From positions 1-36,947 of IMG/VR virus record IMGVR_UViG_3300007234_000010: DNA of 36,947 nt; one strand, written 5' to 3'. The position numbers were made by a program, and so were the translations under genes. The notes below the pieces were generated by a model, which saw only the letters and a program-made list of their open reading frames with translations, ran no database searches and was not told where the DNA came from. The stretch comes from a virus. Below, piece after piece: positions 7,116 through 15,491 of this stretch (positions within the stretch are counted from its first letter, which is position 1; each line of letters begins with the position of its first letter).

Positions 7116-7279
7116 TTGGGCGGCACTTTCGTGCCGTCGAGTTTCTTATGAACCTTGATCATTTTGCAGACTTCGACTTCTTTGCCCTTTTGCTTCTCTT
7201 TGTGGCAGACCTTTTTGGTTTCGGCAGCCAGCGATAAGTTAACAGTCAGGGCCAATAAAGTTATCAATAGCGTTTTCAT
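7112..7279 (-). CDS. Small secreted lysis-region protein
   Basis: A 55-residue frame with an N-terminal signal peptide (MKTLLITLLALTVNLSLA) and a lysine-rich mature part with two cysteines, C25 and C38, that could form a disulfide. Both ends overlap neighbours as ATGA, tying it to the holin-like and spanin genes. I have seen similar small proteins in phage lysis cassettes; the function is unknown. Confidence 0.7.
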   Translation of the reverse strand: MKTLLITLLALTVNLSLAAETKKVCHKEKQKGKEVEVCKMIKVHKKLDGTKVPPK

Positions 7280-7680
7280 TCGTCTCTCTCTGGGTGGGGT
7301 GGTTGAACTGGGGCAGGTTTGCCACCGTAGCCGACTGTTGTGGGTTCCGACTCCGTGCGTACCGTGGTCACCGTAGTGGTTACTACCGGCTTTGGTGGCT
7401 CTGGCTCTGGCTTGCTCAGATTAGGCGGCACGAACTGTGGCAGGGCTTCTTTGCCTTTAACCGCGATCAGCGTGGCCAAGGCGCCCAGGATGTACTTTGA
7501 CATGTCCGAGAGCAGCAAGAAAAACTGTTTGTCCGCTGGCGCCATGCCCGACATCGGCTGCGTCACGAACACGACCGAGTACATGGCCAGGGTCGCCATC
7601 ATGCCCAGAATTGCGCAGAACGTAATACCGATCGCGAACTTCAGATAGGCGTTAAGTTGTTCTTCGGTCAGATGCGTCAT
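7276..7680 (-). CDS. Two-pass membrane protein, likely holin
   Basis: A 134-residue protein with two hydrophobic segments (about 13-38 and 52-75) and a proline-rich charged tail (KPEPEPPKPV). Position between endolysin and spanins, and the class II-like topology, suggest the holin that opens the inner membrane for the endolysin. A further membrane protein at 8448-8702 is the competing candidate. ATGA overlaps on both sides. Confidence 0.65.
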   Translation of the reverse strand: MTHLTEEQLNAYLKFAIGITFCAILGMMATLAMYSVVFVTQPMSGMAPADKQFFLLLSDMSKYILGALATLIAVKGKEALPQFVPPNLSKPEPEPPKPVVTTTVTTVRTESEPTTVGYGGKPAPVQPPHPERDE

Positions 7681-7871
7681 GGTTTGGCCTTTTCAGGTTG
7701 GGTTACATCGTCGGGACAGGTTCCTGTCGCCGTGCAGATAGGCGGCTTGCACTCTTTCGTCTCCCAGTTGGCCGGATCCTGGCAAGGGTACCGAAAGCGG
7801 TCGCTGCAGGCGTTAGCCGCCCAGCACATGCAGAGCATGAGCGTAATGTTTCTTACGGTCTTCGAGTCCAA
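7677..7871 (-). CDS. Small lipoprotein-like cysteine-rich protein
   Basis: A 64-residue protein with a hydrophobic leader ending in ANAC (C22 as candidate lipid anchor), then five more cysteines in PCQDPANWETKECKPP and ICTATGTCP. The start is TTG 7871, preceded by GGAGG at 5 bases, a strong site lying inside the end of the endolysin gene (59-base overlap). Similar proteins occur in many phage lysis cassettes. Function unknown. Confidence 0.72.
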   Translation of the reverse strand: MDSKTVRNITLMLCMCWAANACSDRFRYPCQDPANWETKECKPPICTATGTCPDDVTQPEKAKP

Positions 7872-8451
7872 TGGTTCCTCCGTTAATCCGCTTGGTCATA
7901 GTCAGTATGTCGCCAGCGTCGGCCAACGCGTTCAGTTTTGCGGTTTCCCAGTACCAGCAGGCGCTTTGCGCTGCGCCCTCGAAGGTCTGCATGTATTCGG
8001 CAGCAGCTTCAGGCGTGATCTCGAGCGACGACGCGAACCAGAAATAGTTGTCCTTGCCGGTGACTTGTATCAAACCTCGGCCCTTGTACCGGGCGCCATC
8101 GCCCGACGCCTCGTCGCCGTTGCCCATACGGTTGGCGTAGACGCGGTTGGCGATCTTGTCGGGCTGTCTGGCGTAGGCGTTTGCGGTCGCCTGATCAGGA
8201 AAATACTTGGCAAAGGTTTTCATCAGACCTGCTGCGCTGTAGTTCAGATTCTCGGTGAGGAACACAAAGCCGCCCGACTCATGACCGCATTGGGCCATGA
8301 ACGCGGCAATACGCTTGGGGGTGTTGATCTCGTACTCGTCCAGCAGGGTTTTGTTGCCTAGAATGGACTTGTGGCCAAACAAGGTGTCGTACCACTGCTG
8401 TGGGTATTTGGTGTTGGGAACTAACTGCTTGAACTGTTGTAACGTAATCAA
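7813..8451 (-). CDS. GH19 chitinase-like endolysin
   Basis: A 212-residue glycoside hydrolase family 19 lysozyme-like enzyme that cuts peptidoglycan glycan strands. E58 in HESGGF and E67 in LTENLNY are candidate catalytic acids, and RYKGRGLIQVTG (121-132) is the signature of this group. No signal peptide is seen, so export needs a holin. The start is TTG 8451, overlapping the stop of the upstream gene and preceded by GAGGTGA. The length matches single-domain GH19 endolysins with no cell-wall binding domain. Confidence 0.92.
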   Translation of the reverse strand: MITLQQFKQLVPNTKYPQQWYDTLFGHKSILGNKTLLDEYEINTPKRIAAFMAQCGHESGGFVFLTENLNYSAAGLMKTFAKYFPDQATANAYARQPDKIANRVYANRMGNGDEASGDGARYKGRGLIQVTGKDNYFWFASSLEITPEAAAEYMQTFEGAAQSACWYWETAKLNALADAGDILTMTKRINGGTIGLEDRKKHYAHALHVLGG

Positions 8452-8702
8452 GGCTCACCTCGCATTTGATCAGCAATTATTTGCTTGCGTAACTCTCGTA
8501 TTGCTTTGATTTCCATCTCAACTGCCGCTCTGGCATTGTTAAGATCCATGTACATGACCCCCATAATTGGGATAACCACCACGAAGGTCAATGCCATTAT
8601 CGCCACACATAAGACGACAATAAGCGATACGTCAGACTCTCCCTTAGAAGATACAGGACGGCGAGGAGCCACACGACGACGAAAAATACTGCCCCAAACC
8701 AT
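8448..8702 (-). CDS. Small membrane protein upstream of the endolysin
   Basis: An 84-residue protein with a basic N-terminus (IFRRRVAPRRP), a membrane segment at about 27-50 and a C-terminal helix. ATG 8702 is supported by GGGAG 8 bases upstream. Its first 106 bases overlap the 3' end of the preceding gene in another frame, and its end overlaps the endolysin start. It could be a holin or antiholin; sequence alone does not decide. Confidence 0.65.
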   Translation of the reverse strand: MVWGSIFRRRVAPRRPVSSKGESDVSLIVVLCVAIMALTFVVVIPIMGVMYMDLNNARAAVEMEIKAIRELRKQIIADQMRGEP

Positions 8703-9292
8703 GTTGCGTACTCCCAGCGTCTTCTTACCATCCTGCGTCTGTTCAATCGCTCCTGCTGCATCCGGTAGGTTTCGCGCTTATGCGCTTCGTCCTGCTCCGC
8801 GATGATTTGCTTCCACATCTTTTCATACTTGCCCCACAAGTCGCCCAACTCGGGTGGGGCCTTGTAGACCATTGTCTCGCGTAATTCGGCGAGCATGGCG
8901 TCCAATCTTGACCGGATGATGACCCGGTTCAACGCCCGTTTCCCGATGGACTGGGTGCCGGTGTAGACCTCTTTGGCTTGCGCTTCCTCCATAAGGAAGG
9001 CTTTTCCGATCTCATCATAGGCATCCATCAACGCACCCAGATCGTTGCCAATCTGGAGAAACACATCGTTCGGATCGGCCCGGCCGATTTCCTGAACGCG
9101 CTGGACTTCCTCGTTGTACTGCTGTTTCTGTGCGTTGGTGGGGTTTGGTATCTTCTGGAACTGCGACTTCAGATCATCCAGTACATCCTTAACCTCGCCA
9201 GCGGCACCTTTAATGTCCTTGTAAAGCTGACACCCCTTCTTGACTGCTGCAACCGCAGCATTTGCAGCCGCCAGTAGGGTGAGCGGGTCAAT
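8597..9292 (-). CDS. Virion-associated or lysis-region protein with apparent ATT start
   Basis: A 231-residue protein if translated from ATT 9292. The coding frame is clear from there (DPLTLLAAANAAVAAVKKG, then helices), but no ATG, GTG or TTG occurs in frame between the TGA at 9301-9299 and GTG 9064. GGTGA lies 6 bases before the ATT and overlaps the stop of the 714-residue gene. A membrane segment lies near the C-terminus (TWFGAVFFVVVWLLAVLYLL). GTG 9064 would give 155 residues with no ribosome site. Function unknown. Confidence 0.65.
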   Translation of the reverse strand: MDPLTLLAAANAAVAAVKKGCQLYKDIKGAAGEVKDVLDDLKSQFQKIPNPTNAQKQQYNEEVQRVQEIGRADPNDVFLQIGNDLGALMDAYDEIGKAFLMEEAQAKEVYTGTQSIGKRALNRVIIRSRLDAMLAELRETMVYKAPPELGDLWGKYEKMWKQIIAEQDEAHKRETYRMQQERLNRRRMVRRRWEYATWFGAVFFVVVWLLAVLYLLRESLTYRLLSSYVWR

Positions 9293-9294
9293 TT

Positions 9295-11439
9295 TTACTC
9301 ACCCACATCCATACCGCGATTACGTGCTTCTTCTAGTAATTGTTCTAGTGTAAGTTCTCTGCTTTCAACTACTGGTACTTCTGGCAATACTCGTTCCTCT
9401 ACCGTTGTAGGTGTCGTTTCTGATGCGGCAACACCGCGTGTACCGACCTGTATCAGCCCACGTTTAAGTGTATTCAAGGCCTCTAAAGCGCGGTCACCTT
9501 TGGTTTTGCCCCGTGCCAGATCCGTAATAAGTTTACGATTATTGGGATCAAAAATCACCTTGGAGAAGGCTTCTGGGCTGGCGATAACGTCGCGGGTAAA
9601 CCCGACCAATTCACGCAGCAGCAGACTGGATTGCACGTTAGCGCCTGCGCCGCGCGTAGCGCCGAACACAGTGCCGCCGGATGGCCCACCAAGACCCATT
9701 GAGGCCTCTTTAGACATGACTTGCTGCAAATACTTAATGGCCAATTGCGCGTCAGCCAGATCTGTTGGATTAGGGAACAGATCAGCCAGATCGCCTTTGC
9801 GCTGCAACGCGCGCAACGTCTGTTTAAGGCTGAACTGCGGGTCTAGTGCAGACGCGCCTTCTGCGCCCTGACGACCACGGCTCAACACATCGTCCATCTG
9901 CGCTCGACGCATGGTTTCCAATACCATGTTGACCTGTGGGTTAGGGTTATTTTGCATGACATCGATGAGGATAGCGCGCTGCGACGGTGGCATACGCTTC
10001 AATTTAGCCAGTACGTCTTCTGGCACCAACTGACTGACGTTTTGAACATCAAACGCTTTGGTCAATGGCCGGTTGGAGAATTCTTCGATGCGGTCAATAT
10101 TGGCTGCAAAATTATCCCGTGCAGCCTTCAGTTTGTCTGCACCAGGGATATTGTTGTTAATCGCCTCGTCCAGTGACTCCTTAAAGCCGCGCAGCACCGA
10201 CAATGCGATGCCTTTGGCTTTGCCAGGCGCGACATTCTCAAAAATGTTGCCTTTACCAAAGTCAGCTTTGCCCGAATACGCAGCCTCACCCCAAACGGCT
10301 AGATTGTCTTGTAAACGACCGATACTGATTGGCTTATTAGACGGCGGACGAGCAGGCGTAACATTGACTGACGCAGGTTGGCCTGTCGGTCCTACGATAG
10401 ATGATGGCGTAACCGATGCAGGCGCGCCGGGGTCCACATATTCATCCAATATGTTCTGAAGCGATTGCTTTAGAGATGCAAATCCTGGCTCTTCAGGTGC
10501 GATGCCTGCCAATTGCGCTCTGACGCGGTCAACGATTGGCGTAGTATCTACCTGACCGCCAGAGGCCTTGGCGGCATTGAAGTCTTTTTTGGCATCCAAC
10601 CGCAGCCGGGTAGACAGTGTCTTACCGTAATTCTTGAACGCGTCAACGATGCTGCCAGTGACCTGCTGCGCTTGCGCTGTAGTCACAGGCGCGCCAGCAG
10701 CACGGTCAAATAGGTTACTCAGGAACGATTCCACGTCCTTGGCCTGACCAATACGGAATTGCGAAGGCGCTTGGCCTGACGACGGCGCTGCCTCAACGCG
10801 GGCCTCGGTGGCTAACTGGTTGCGGAACAAGCTGGCTTCGCCGGGCGTGATACGACCTACGCGCAAGAGTTCGTTAACTTCGGCTTCGGTGGGATAAGTA
10901 CCGCGAGGGCGGGTGATCATACCTTGTGTCGCGCCGTAGAGCGACTTAGCCGCGTAAGGTGACAGCATCAGCCCCATCTGAACTAACGGACTCTCAGGCG
11001 CGATTTGTTGCGCAGCTAGTGATGTAGTACCTGCCGCGCCGAACTCACCCGCCAAACCCGCAGGAGTGCGGCTAAACAGACCAGGCACGCCCATCAATGA
11101 AAAAGCGACGTTAGGAGCGCCGGCTTCGCCGAACTCGTATACGCCGCGATAACCGGGGATAGTCAGGATATCAACGCCAGTAAGATTCTTAATGCCGCGT
11201 GCTATGCCCGCGCCGGACAAAGCACTAGGGTCGCCTGACTTAATTAAATAATCGTACAGATTGCCCCAGCCACCAACGATATTGATAATGCCTTTTACCG
11301 GACCTTTAAGTAATGACTCACCAGCTTTGACAAACTCATCAAAACTAGACCCGCGCTCATCCATGACAGATTCAGTGCTAGTCACTAAACCGCGACGAGC
11401 GGCTTCAGCTTGCAATTCCTCTAGTGTCGGCTCGGCCAT
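9295..11439 (-). CDS. Large virion protein, probable ejection or internal protein
   Basis: A 714-residue, largely helical protein, glycine- and alanine-rich, without recognised catalytic motifs. It lies downstream of the tail genes and before lysis, where short-tailed phages encode internal or ejection proteins. Hydrophobic stretches (VKGIINIVGGWGNLYDYL, NVAFSLMGVPGLF) could act in the host membrane. A short motif of similar sequence occurs at both ends: TLEELQAEAARRG (5-17) and TLEQLLEEARNRG (698-710). Starts with ATG after AAAGG. The role is inferred from context and size. Confidence 0.65.
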   Translation of the reverse strand: MAEPTLEELQAEAARRGLVTSTESVMDERGSSFDEFVKAGESLLKGPVKGIINIVGGWGNLYDYLIKSGDPSALSGAGIARGIKNLTGVDILTIPGYRGVYEFGEAGAPNVAFSLMGVPGLFSRTPAGLAGEFGAAGTTSLAAQQIAPESPLVQMGLMLSPYAAKSLYGATQGMITRPRGTYPTEAEVNELLRVGRITPGEASLFRNQLATEARVEAAPSSGQAPSQFRIGQAKDVESFLSNLFDRAAGAPVTTAQAQQVTGSIVDAFKNYGKTLSTRLRLDAKKDFNAAKASGGQVDTTPIVDRVRAQLAGIAPEEPGFASLKQSLQNILDEYVDPGAPASVTPSSIVGPTGQPASVNVTPARPPSNKPISIGRLQDNLAVWGEAAYSGKADFGKGNIFENVAPGKAKGIALSVLRGFKESLDEAINNNIPGADKLKAARDNFAANIDRIEEFSNRPLTKAFDVQNVSQLVPEDVLAKLKRMPPSQRAILIDVMQNNPNPQVNMVLETMRRAQMDDVLSRGRQGAEGASALDPQFSLKQTLRALQRKGDLADLFPNPTDLADAQLAIKYLQQVMSKEASMGLGGPSGGTVFGATRGAGANVQSSLLLRELVGFTRDVIASPEAFSKVIFDPNNRKLITDLARGKTKGDRALEALNTLKRGLIQVGTRGVAASETTPTTVEERVLPEVPVVESRELTLEQLLEEARNRGMDVGE

Positions 11440-11441
11440 GT

Positions 11442-13355
11442 CTACTTACCTTTCCTGGCTTTTTCAATCGCTGCTTTTAACTCGTCATCCGTCATCGATC
11501 TCACAGTGCCCGGCGCCGGCGCATTAACAATAGGTATTTTTGGCCTAAAGCCTTTTAATCCGTCATTCTCTCTAGCGTAATCTTCAAGACGAATAGCTTC
11601 ATCTATGATGAGCTGGTTCTTATTCACCATAAAGTTAATCAACTGTTGACGCGCTTTACGGCTTGTCTCTAGTTGAGGAACCAACCCAGCGATAAACTTA
11701 CGATCATCGTTAGAGAAACCTGCTCCAAGTTTTCCACCCAAAGTGGCCAAAATAAGGTCGCCAGATACTTTACTAAACGTTTGTGAGTTAGCTAACGTAC
11801 CTGCGTCTTTATTGCTAACCAAACCAAGCGTATTGAGTAAGTTAACCGCGCCTATACGACCTTCAGCAAACGCGCCGCTAGTAACACCTTGCTGATCAAG
11901 GCGGGTAAGCTCGTTCAACGTATTAAGTGCAGCAATTGCGTTATCACGATTAGCGCGAGCGGCTTCAACGTCTTTGGCGTCCAATCCGCCAAGCTTTTCT
12001 CTAAATGCTTTGACGCCAGGCGCTGATGAAGACGCGGTTGCAGTGACTTGCGATGTCATTCTATCTACATCAACATCAGATACTAATTTACGTACTTGCT
12101 CACCTTTCTCATTTTTTGAGTATACAAATTGTTGGTCTTTATTCTCATCAACATAAACAGTCTTTCCTTTATCTGTGCCAGATCTAACTTCGCCGACCAC
12201 GGTAAGATTTGGCTTGTCTTTCCTGAGCTGCTGCTCCAGTACGGCCAACCTATCTTTGGCTTCCAAAACTTCAGGTGCGGAAGGATCTTTAGCGTCGCGT
12301 ATTTGCTTACGTAACTTAACAATATTGTCAGCCACTACCAACGATTCAAACTCTTTGCCGCCTTTACGATCGGTAGATTTATCGATAAGCATCTGCAGTG
12401 CCTTGGCTCTAGGATCATTTTCAAACCCTTTAGTGTCAGGACCATATTTTGTTTGTATAGTAGAAAGTTCAGTTAAGTACCCTTCAAGACGCGTAACGTC
12501 ATCGATAGTTGCTTTAGTTTCTGCTTGGTCAAGATATTTTTTAGTATTGCGCAATTCTTGTGCTTCAGGACTATCTCCCATATTTTGGGAGTCTAGTACC
12601 CTGAGTCGTTCGTCTATACGTGCGCGCTCTCTAGCAATAACAAGTTCTTTATGCTTACCCTTACCTGCACCATCACCTTCGCCATCACCTTCACCTGCGC
12701 CGCCTTTTAGTGGTGCCAATGACTGGATCAGACGGTCAATACTTTTAACCGCGTTCGAATCTACACCAAACTGAGCGACAGCTTCCTCGCGCTTAACATA
12801 TAGATCTTGAAGTTGTGCGTATTTATCCTCGGCGCCGGGGCGGAGTGCCTTTTGAAGTCGTTGTATTTCAGCGTCTATAGGACCGCGTTCGTTTTCAGGC
12901 AGTTTAAGTCTATCTTCTGTCAACTTACGAATTCTTGCGGCAATCTGTATATCTTGCGGGACTTTTTCCGTTTCACGCTGTTTGGTCAGCGCTATCTCGC
13001 TACCTTGCTTATTCATAAAGTCGGTCAACGACAAGGCCAACTCTTGGTCGCCCATTTGTGATGCGCGCTGAATACCAGCGGTCAAGGAAGCCATATCCGC
13101 CGGGTTGATCGACCGCATGATTTCTTCGCGTTGACGAATGCGTTGCAGCTGGGGATCTTGCACACCCAAGAGACCGCCCAATCCACGGGCTAACTGTTGT
13201 CCGCCCAAGAACATGCCGTAGACGGCTTGATCACGGGGGCTCAACTGGGCAAAGTTAAATGCGCGCTGTTGTTCAGCGGCTTGCTGTTGCGCCAACTGCT
13301 GCGCCTGATATTGTTCAGGCGACACAAACAGACCTAAGATATCACTGGTAGCCAT
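11442..13355 (-). CDS. Large coiled-coil virion protein
   Basis: A 637-residue, highly charged, mainly helical protein with a glutamine-rich N-terminus and long coiled-coil stretches, broken near residues 215-233 by a glycine-acid linker (GGAGEGDGEGDGAGKGK). Position between two other large virion proteins suggests a structural or DNA-ejection role. No enzyme motif seen. It follows the 13365 gene by 9 bases and has AAGGA before its ATG. Specific function unknown. Confidence 0.65.
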   Translation of the reverse strand: MATSDILGLFVSPEQYQAQQLAQQQAAEQQRAFNFAQLSPRDQAVYGMFLGGQQLARGLGGLLGVQDPQLQRIRQREEIMRSINPADMASLTAGIQRASQMGDQELALSLTDFMNKQGSEIALTKQRETEKVPQDIQIAARIRKLTEDRLKLPENERGPIDAEIQRLQKALRPGAEDKYAQLQDLYVKREEAVAQFGVDSNAVKSIDRLIQSLAPLKGGAGEGDGEGDGAGKGKHKELVIARERARIDERLRVLDSQNMGDSPEAQELRNTKKYLDQAETKATIDDVTRLEGYLTELSTIQTKYGPDTKGFENDPRAKALQMLIDKSTDRKGGKEFESLVVADNIVKLRKQIRDAKDPSAPEVLEAKDRLAVLEQQLRKDKPNLTVVGEVRSGTDKGKTVYVDENKDQQFVYSKNEKGEQVRKLVSDVDVDRMTSQVTATASSSAPGVKAFREKLGGLDAKDVEAARANRDNAIAALNTLNELTRLDQQGVTSGAFAEGRIGAVNLLNTLGLVSNKDAGTLANSQTFSKVSGDLILATLGGKLGAGFSNDDRKFIAGLVPQLETSRKARQQLINFMVNKNQLIIDEAIRLEDYARENDGLKGFRPKIPIVNAPAPGTVRSMTDDELKAAIEKARKGK

Positions 13356-13364
13356 AACATATCC

Positions 13365-14471
13365 TTAATACGAGAAACTGTAGCCGCTAGTGCCTCGAGG
13401 AATAATTGCTGGATTTTGCCCAAATGACGGTAAATACATCATAGGGCTTGATTCAGCATACATAGTAGATTGCGCAGGCGTGCCGCCAAACATGCCTTTG
13501 GCCCAGTCATAAATCTGTGAACCCATTTGGCCTAATTGCGGGCTACTACCCAAACCTGATAACGCAGCAGACCACGGGTCAATTGAAGCCGCTTGCGTAG
13601 TGCGGGCTGCGCTTAATCCACCCGTCAATAACGACTGCCCTACGTTGGCGCCTGCCGTAGCCGCGCGGCCACCCAACTGCGCACCAATATCCAGCGGCTG
13701 TTGGCCCAAGCTCTCGAGCGTCGAGACGCCGCCCAATGCCGTAGTAAATGGCGACAGCGCGCCGGTTACGCCTGACTCGTAGCCACCGTAGAGCCCGGCG
13801 CCTTGGCCAAACAGGCCGGTGCCAAACGCCAGTTGACGCTGGCCTTCCTGTTGCGCTTGAGCCGCCAGGGCAGCATCCTGCTGTGCTAAAGCGTTGTAGT
13901 ACGCTTCCATCTCAGGATTGGCTGCTGCAAGACCGGGAGCACCGCTTGGGCGCATGCCAGTGCCGCCAACGGCCAAACCGCCACGGCCTGTCTGGTACAA
14001 CTGGTTCTGCAGCTGAGCATATTGACGCTCCCGCGACGGCGCCAGCAAGTCAAGTTGGCGCTGCATGTACTTCTGCGCTACTTGCTCCGGTGTCTCAGCC
14101 AAATACTGGCCACCGAGCTGCATCAGACGGCCGCCAGCTTCGCGTAGAGGCGCGTAAGCTTCAGGTGCCATCTCGGCTTCGCCAAGCCGCTGTTCGGCCA
14201 GTGCTTGCAGACGGTCTTGATAGGCACGCAGTTGAGGGTCGATCTGGTAACCAGCGCCAATCAGTCGGCCTTCAGGCCCAAACTGGAATTGGCTACGGCC
14301 AAACCGTGTCGTCACCCCAACTGGGCGGAAGCGCTGCTCTTCGGCAGCGAGTCGCGCAGCGCGCAGTTGCGCGTCAGCGGAAATTTGTGCGGCTCGTTTT
14401 TGGGCATCGCCGCCCATGATGCCGCCTAAAAGACTGGCGCCGCCGCCGATAAGAGCTGCCGTTATTGGCAT
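13365..14471 (-). CDS. Virion protein with hydrophobic N-terminus, probable ejection protein
   Basis: A 368-residue protein. Residues 4-20 are glycine-rich and hydrophobic (TAALIGGGASLLGGIMG), as in many phage DNA-transfer proteins, followed by alanine/glutamine-rich helices and glycine-rich segments (GTGLFGQGAGLYGGYESG). AAGGGG precedes the ATG. It is the first of three large proteins between tail fibre/cupin and lysis genes. A P22 gp7/gp20-like role is a reasonable inference, not shown. Confidence 0.65.
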   Translation of the reverse strand: MPITAALIGGGASLLGGIMGGDAQKRAAQISADAQLRAARLAAEEQRFRPVGVTTRFGRSQFQFGPEGRLIGAGYQIDPQLRAYQDRLQALAEQRLGEAEMAPEAYAPLREAGGRLMQLGGQYLAETPEQVAQKYMQRQLDLLAPSRERQYAQLQNQLYQTGRGGLAVGGTGMRPSGAPGLAAANPEMEAYYNALAQQDAALAAQAQQEGQRQLAFGTGLFGQGAGLYGGYESGVTGALSPFTTALGGVSTLESLGQQPLDIGAQLGGRAATAGANVGQSLLTGGLSAARTTQAASIDPWSAALSGLGSSPQLGQMGSQIYDWAKGMFGGTPAQSTMYAESSPMMYLPSFGQNPAIIPRGTSGYSFSY

Positions 14472-14472
14472 G

Positions 14473-14796
14473 TTAGTACCCCTTTATGATGACTTCATCC
14501 ACTTTAGCCGCGTCCTTCTCGTCCGTGGCGTGGATGCAATACCAAACACAATCTTCAATGGCTTTAACGCCGTGTACTACGTCCGCTTTAATTTCCAAAC
14601 ACGCCGGCGCAGAGATAATTTCAATTTCATCGCCGATCAATACTGCTACCTTACCTCGAGCCAGAATCGACAAATGGCTAAAGTTATGCGTGTGTTTTAG
14701 AATTGCTTGTCCAGCTTCAACACGCATCTCTTTGGCATACAGACCATCACTAAAATGATGAATGATCTGATGATCAGGTAAGGTTTCAACAATCAT
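14473..14796 (-). CDS. Small cupin-fold protein
   Basis: A 107-residue single-domain cupin. The first cupin motif is visible as H35-T-H37-x3-H41 and a second-motif histidine near 76 (VVHGV), so metal binding is likely. I choose ATG 14796 because it overlaps the tail-fibre stop as ATGA; the upstream ATG at 14811 adds five residues inside that gene. Such cupins occur beside phage tail genes; the substrate is unknown. Confidence 0.8.
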   Translation of the reverse strand: MIVETLPDHQIIHHFSDGLYAKEMRVEAGQAILKHTHNFSHLSILARGKVAVLIGDEIEIISAPACLEIKADVVHGVKAIEDCVWYCIHATDEKDAAKVDEVIIKGY

Positions 14797-15491
14797 GCTG
14801 TCCGCTTCCACATATAGACCGTGATGTACGGCTGGTAGTTTGCGTTAGTGCCGCTTGAGCCTTCCGTTGAGAGGCTAGTAGCTACTGTAATGCCTGTTGT
14901 TACGGTAGAAGTTGATGGAGTTCCACCTACACCACCATTGCCTTGACCACCATCTATAAAAGCACCGTCATCAGTAGATTTATATGTAGTAACTGTATGA
15001 CTATGACCAGAATCAGTTACGGTAGAAGTAGCCGTATGGGTATGGCTAACTACAGAAGAATTAGCTGAACCACCCGTCTCTTCCGCTGTGTCAAATAATG
15101 AGTTGCCAGAATCAAAACCAACCATGACTCGACCAGCACCAAACGCGGTCCATGTACCAAACCCCAACAACGTACCAGGGTTGGTACTGTTAGTAGCATT
15201 AGTGTAGATAGATCCTACAGGGTACAACGCTGCAAGAGCAGCCTGCACAAATGCCGTAGTAGCTAACGCAGTTGTGTTATTACCATAGGATTGCGTAGCT
15301 GCAGTAGTTCCAGTAGGCAGCGCAGGCGATCCTGTAAATATTGGACTAGCCAAATCAGCTTTAGTTGCGACAGCCGTGGCAATATTATTGAACTCGGTAT
15401 CAATCTCCGTGCCCTTAACAATCTTCCCCGCGTTACCAGATGCCAATGCATCTTTAGCAGCAAAATCTGTACTTTTTGTGTAATTACTCAT
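14793..15491 (-). CDS. Tail fibre / collar-like protein
   Basis: A 232-residue fibre protein. The central YPVGSIYTNATNSTNPGTLL segment followed by GFGTW matches the PVGSIY...TW motif of short tail-fibre and collar proteins. The C-terminal half is rich in Thr, Ser and His (SHTHTATSTVTDSGHSH) and ends YITVYMWKR, typical of trimeric fibre tips. It probably contributes to receptor binding. Overlaps its neighbours by 4 bases at both ends. Confidence 0.85.
   Translation of the reverse strand: MSNYTKSTDFAAKDALASGNAGKIVKGTEIDTEFNNIATAVATKADLASPIFTGSPALPTGTTAATQSYGNNTTALATTAFVQAALAALYPVGSIYTNATNSTNPGTLLGFGTWTAFGAGRVMVGFDSGNSLFDTAEETGGSANSSVVSHTHTATSTVTDSGHSHTVTTYKSTDDGAFIDGGQGNGGVGGTPSTSTVTTGITVATSLSTEGSSGTNANYQPYITVYMWKRTA

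Noticed and set aside
7657-8361. Plus-strand open frame of 234 codons
   Set aside because: Lies opposite the GH19 endolysin, whose motifs are clear; no ribosome site or family.
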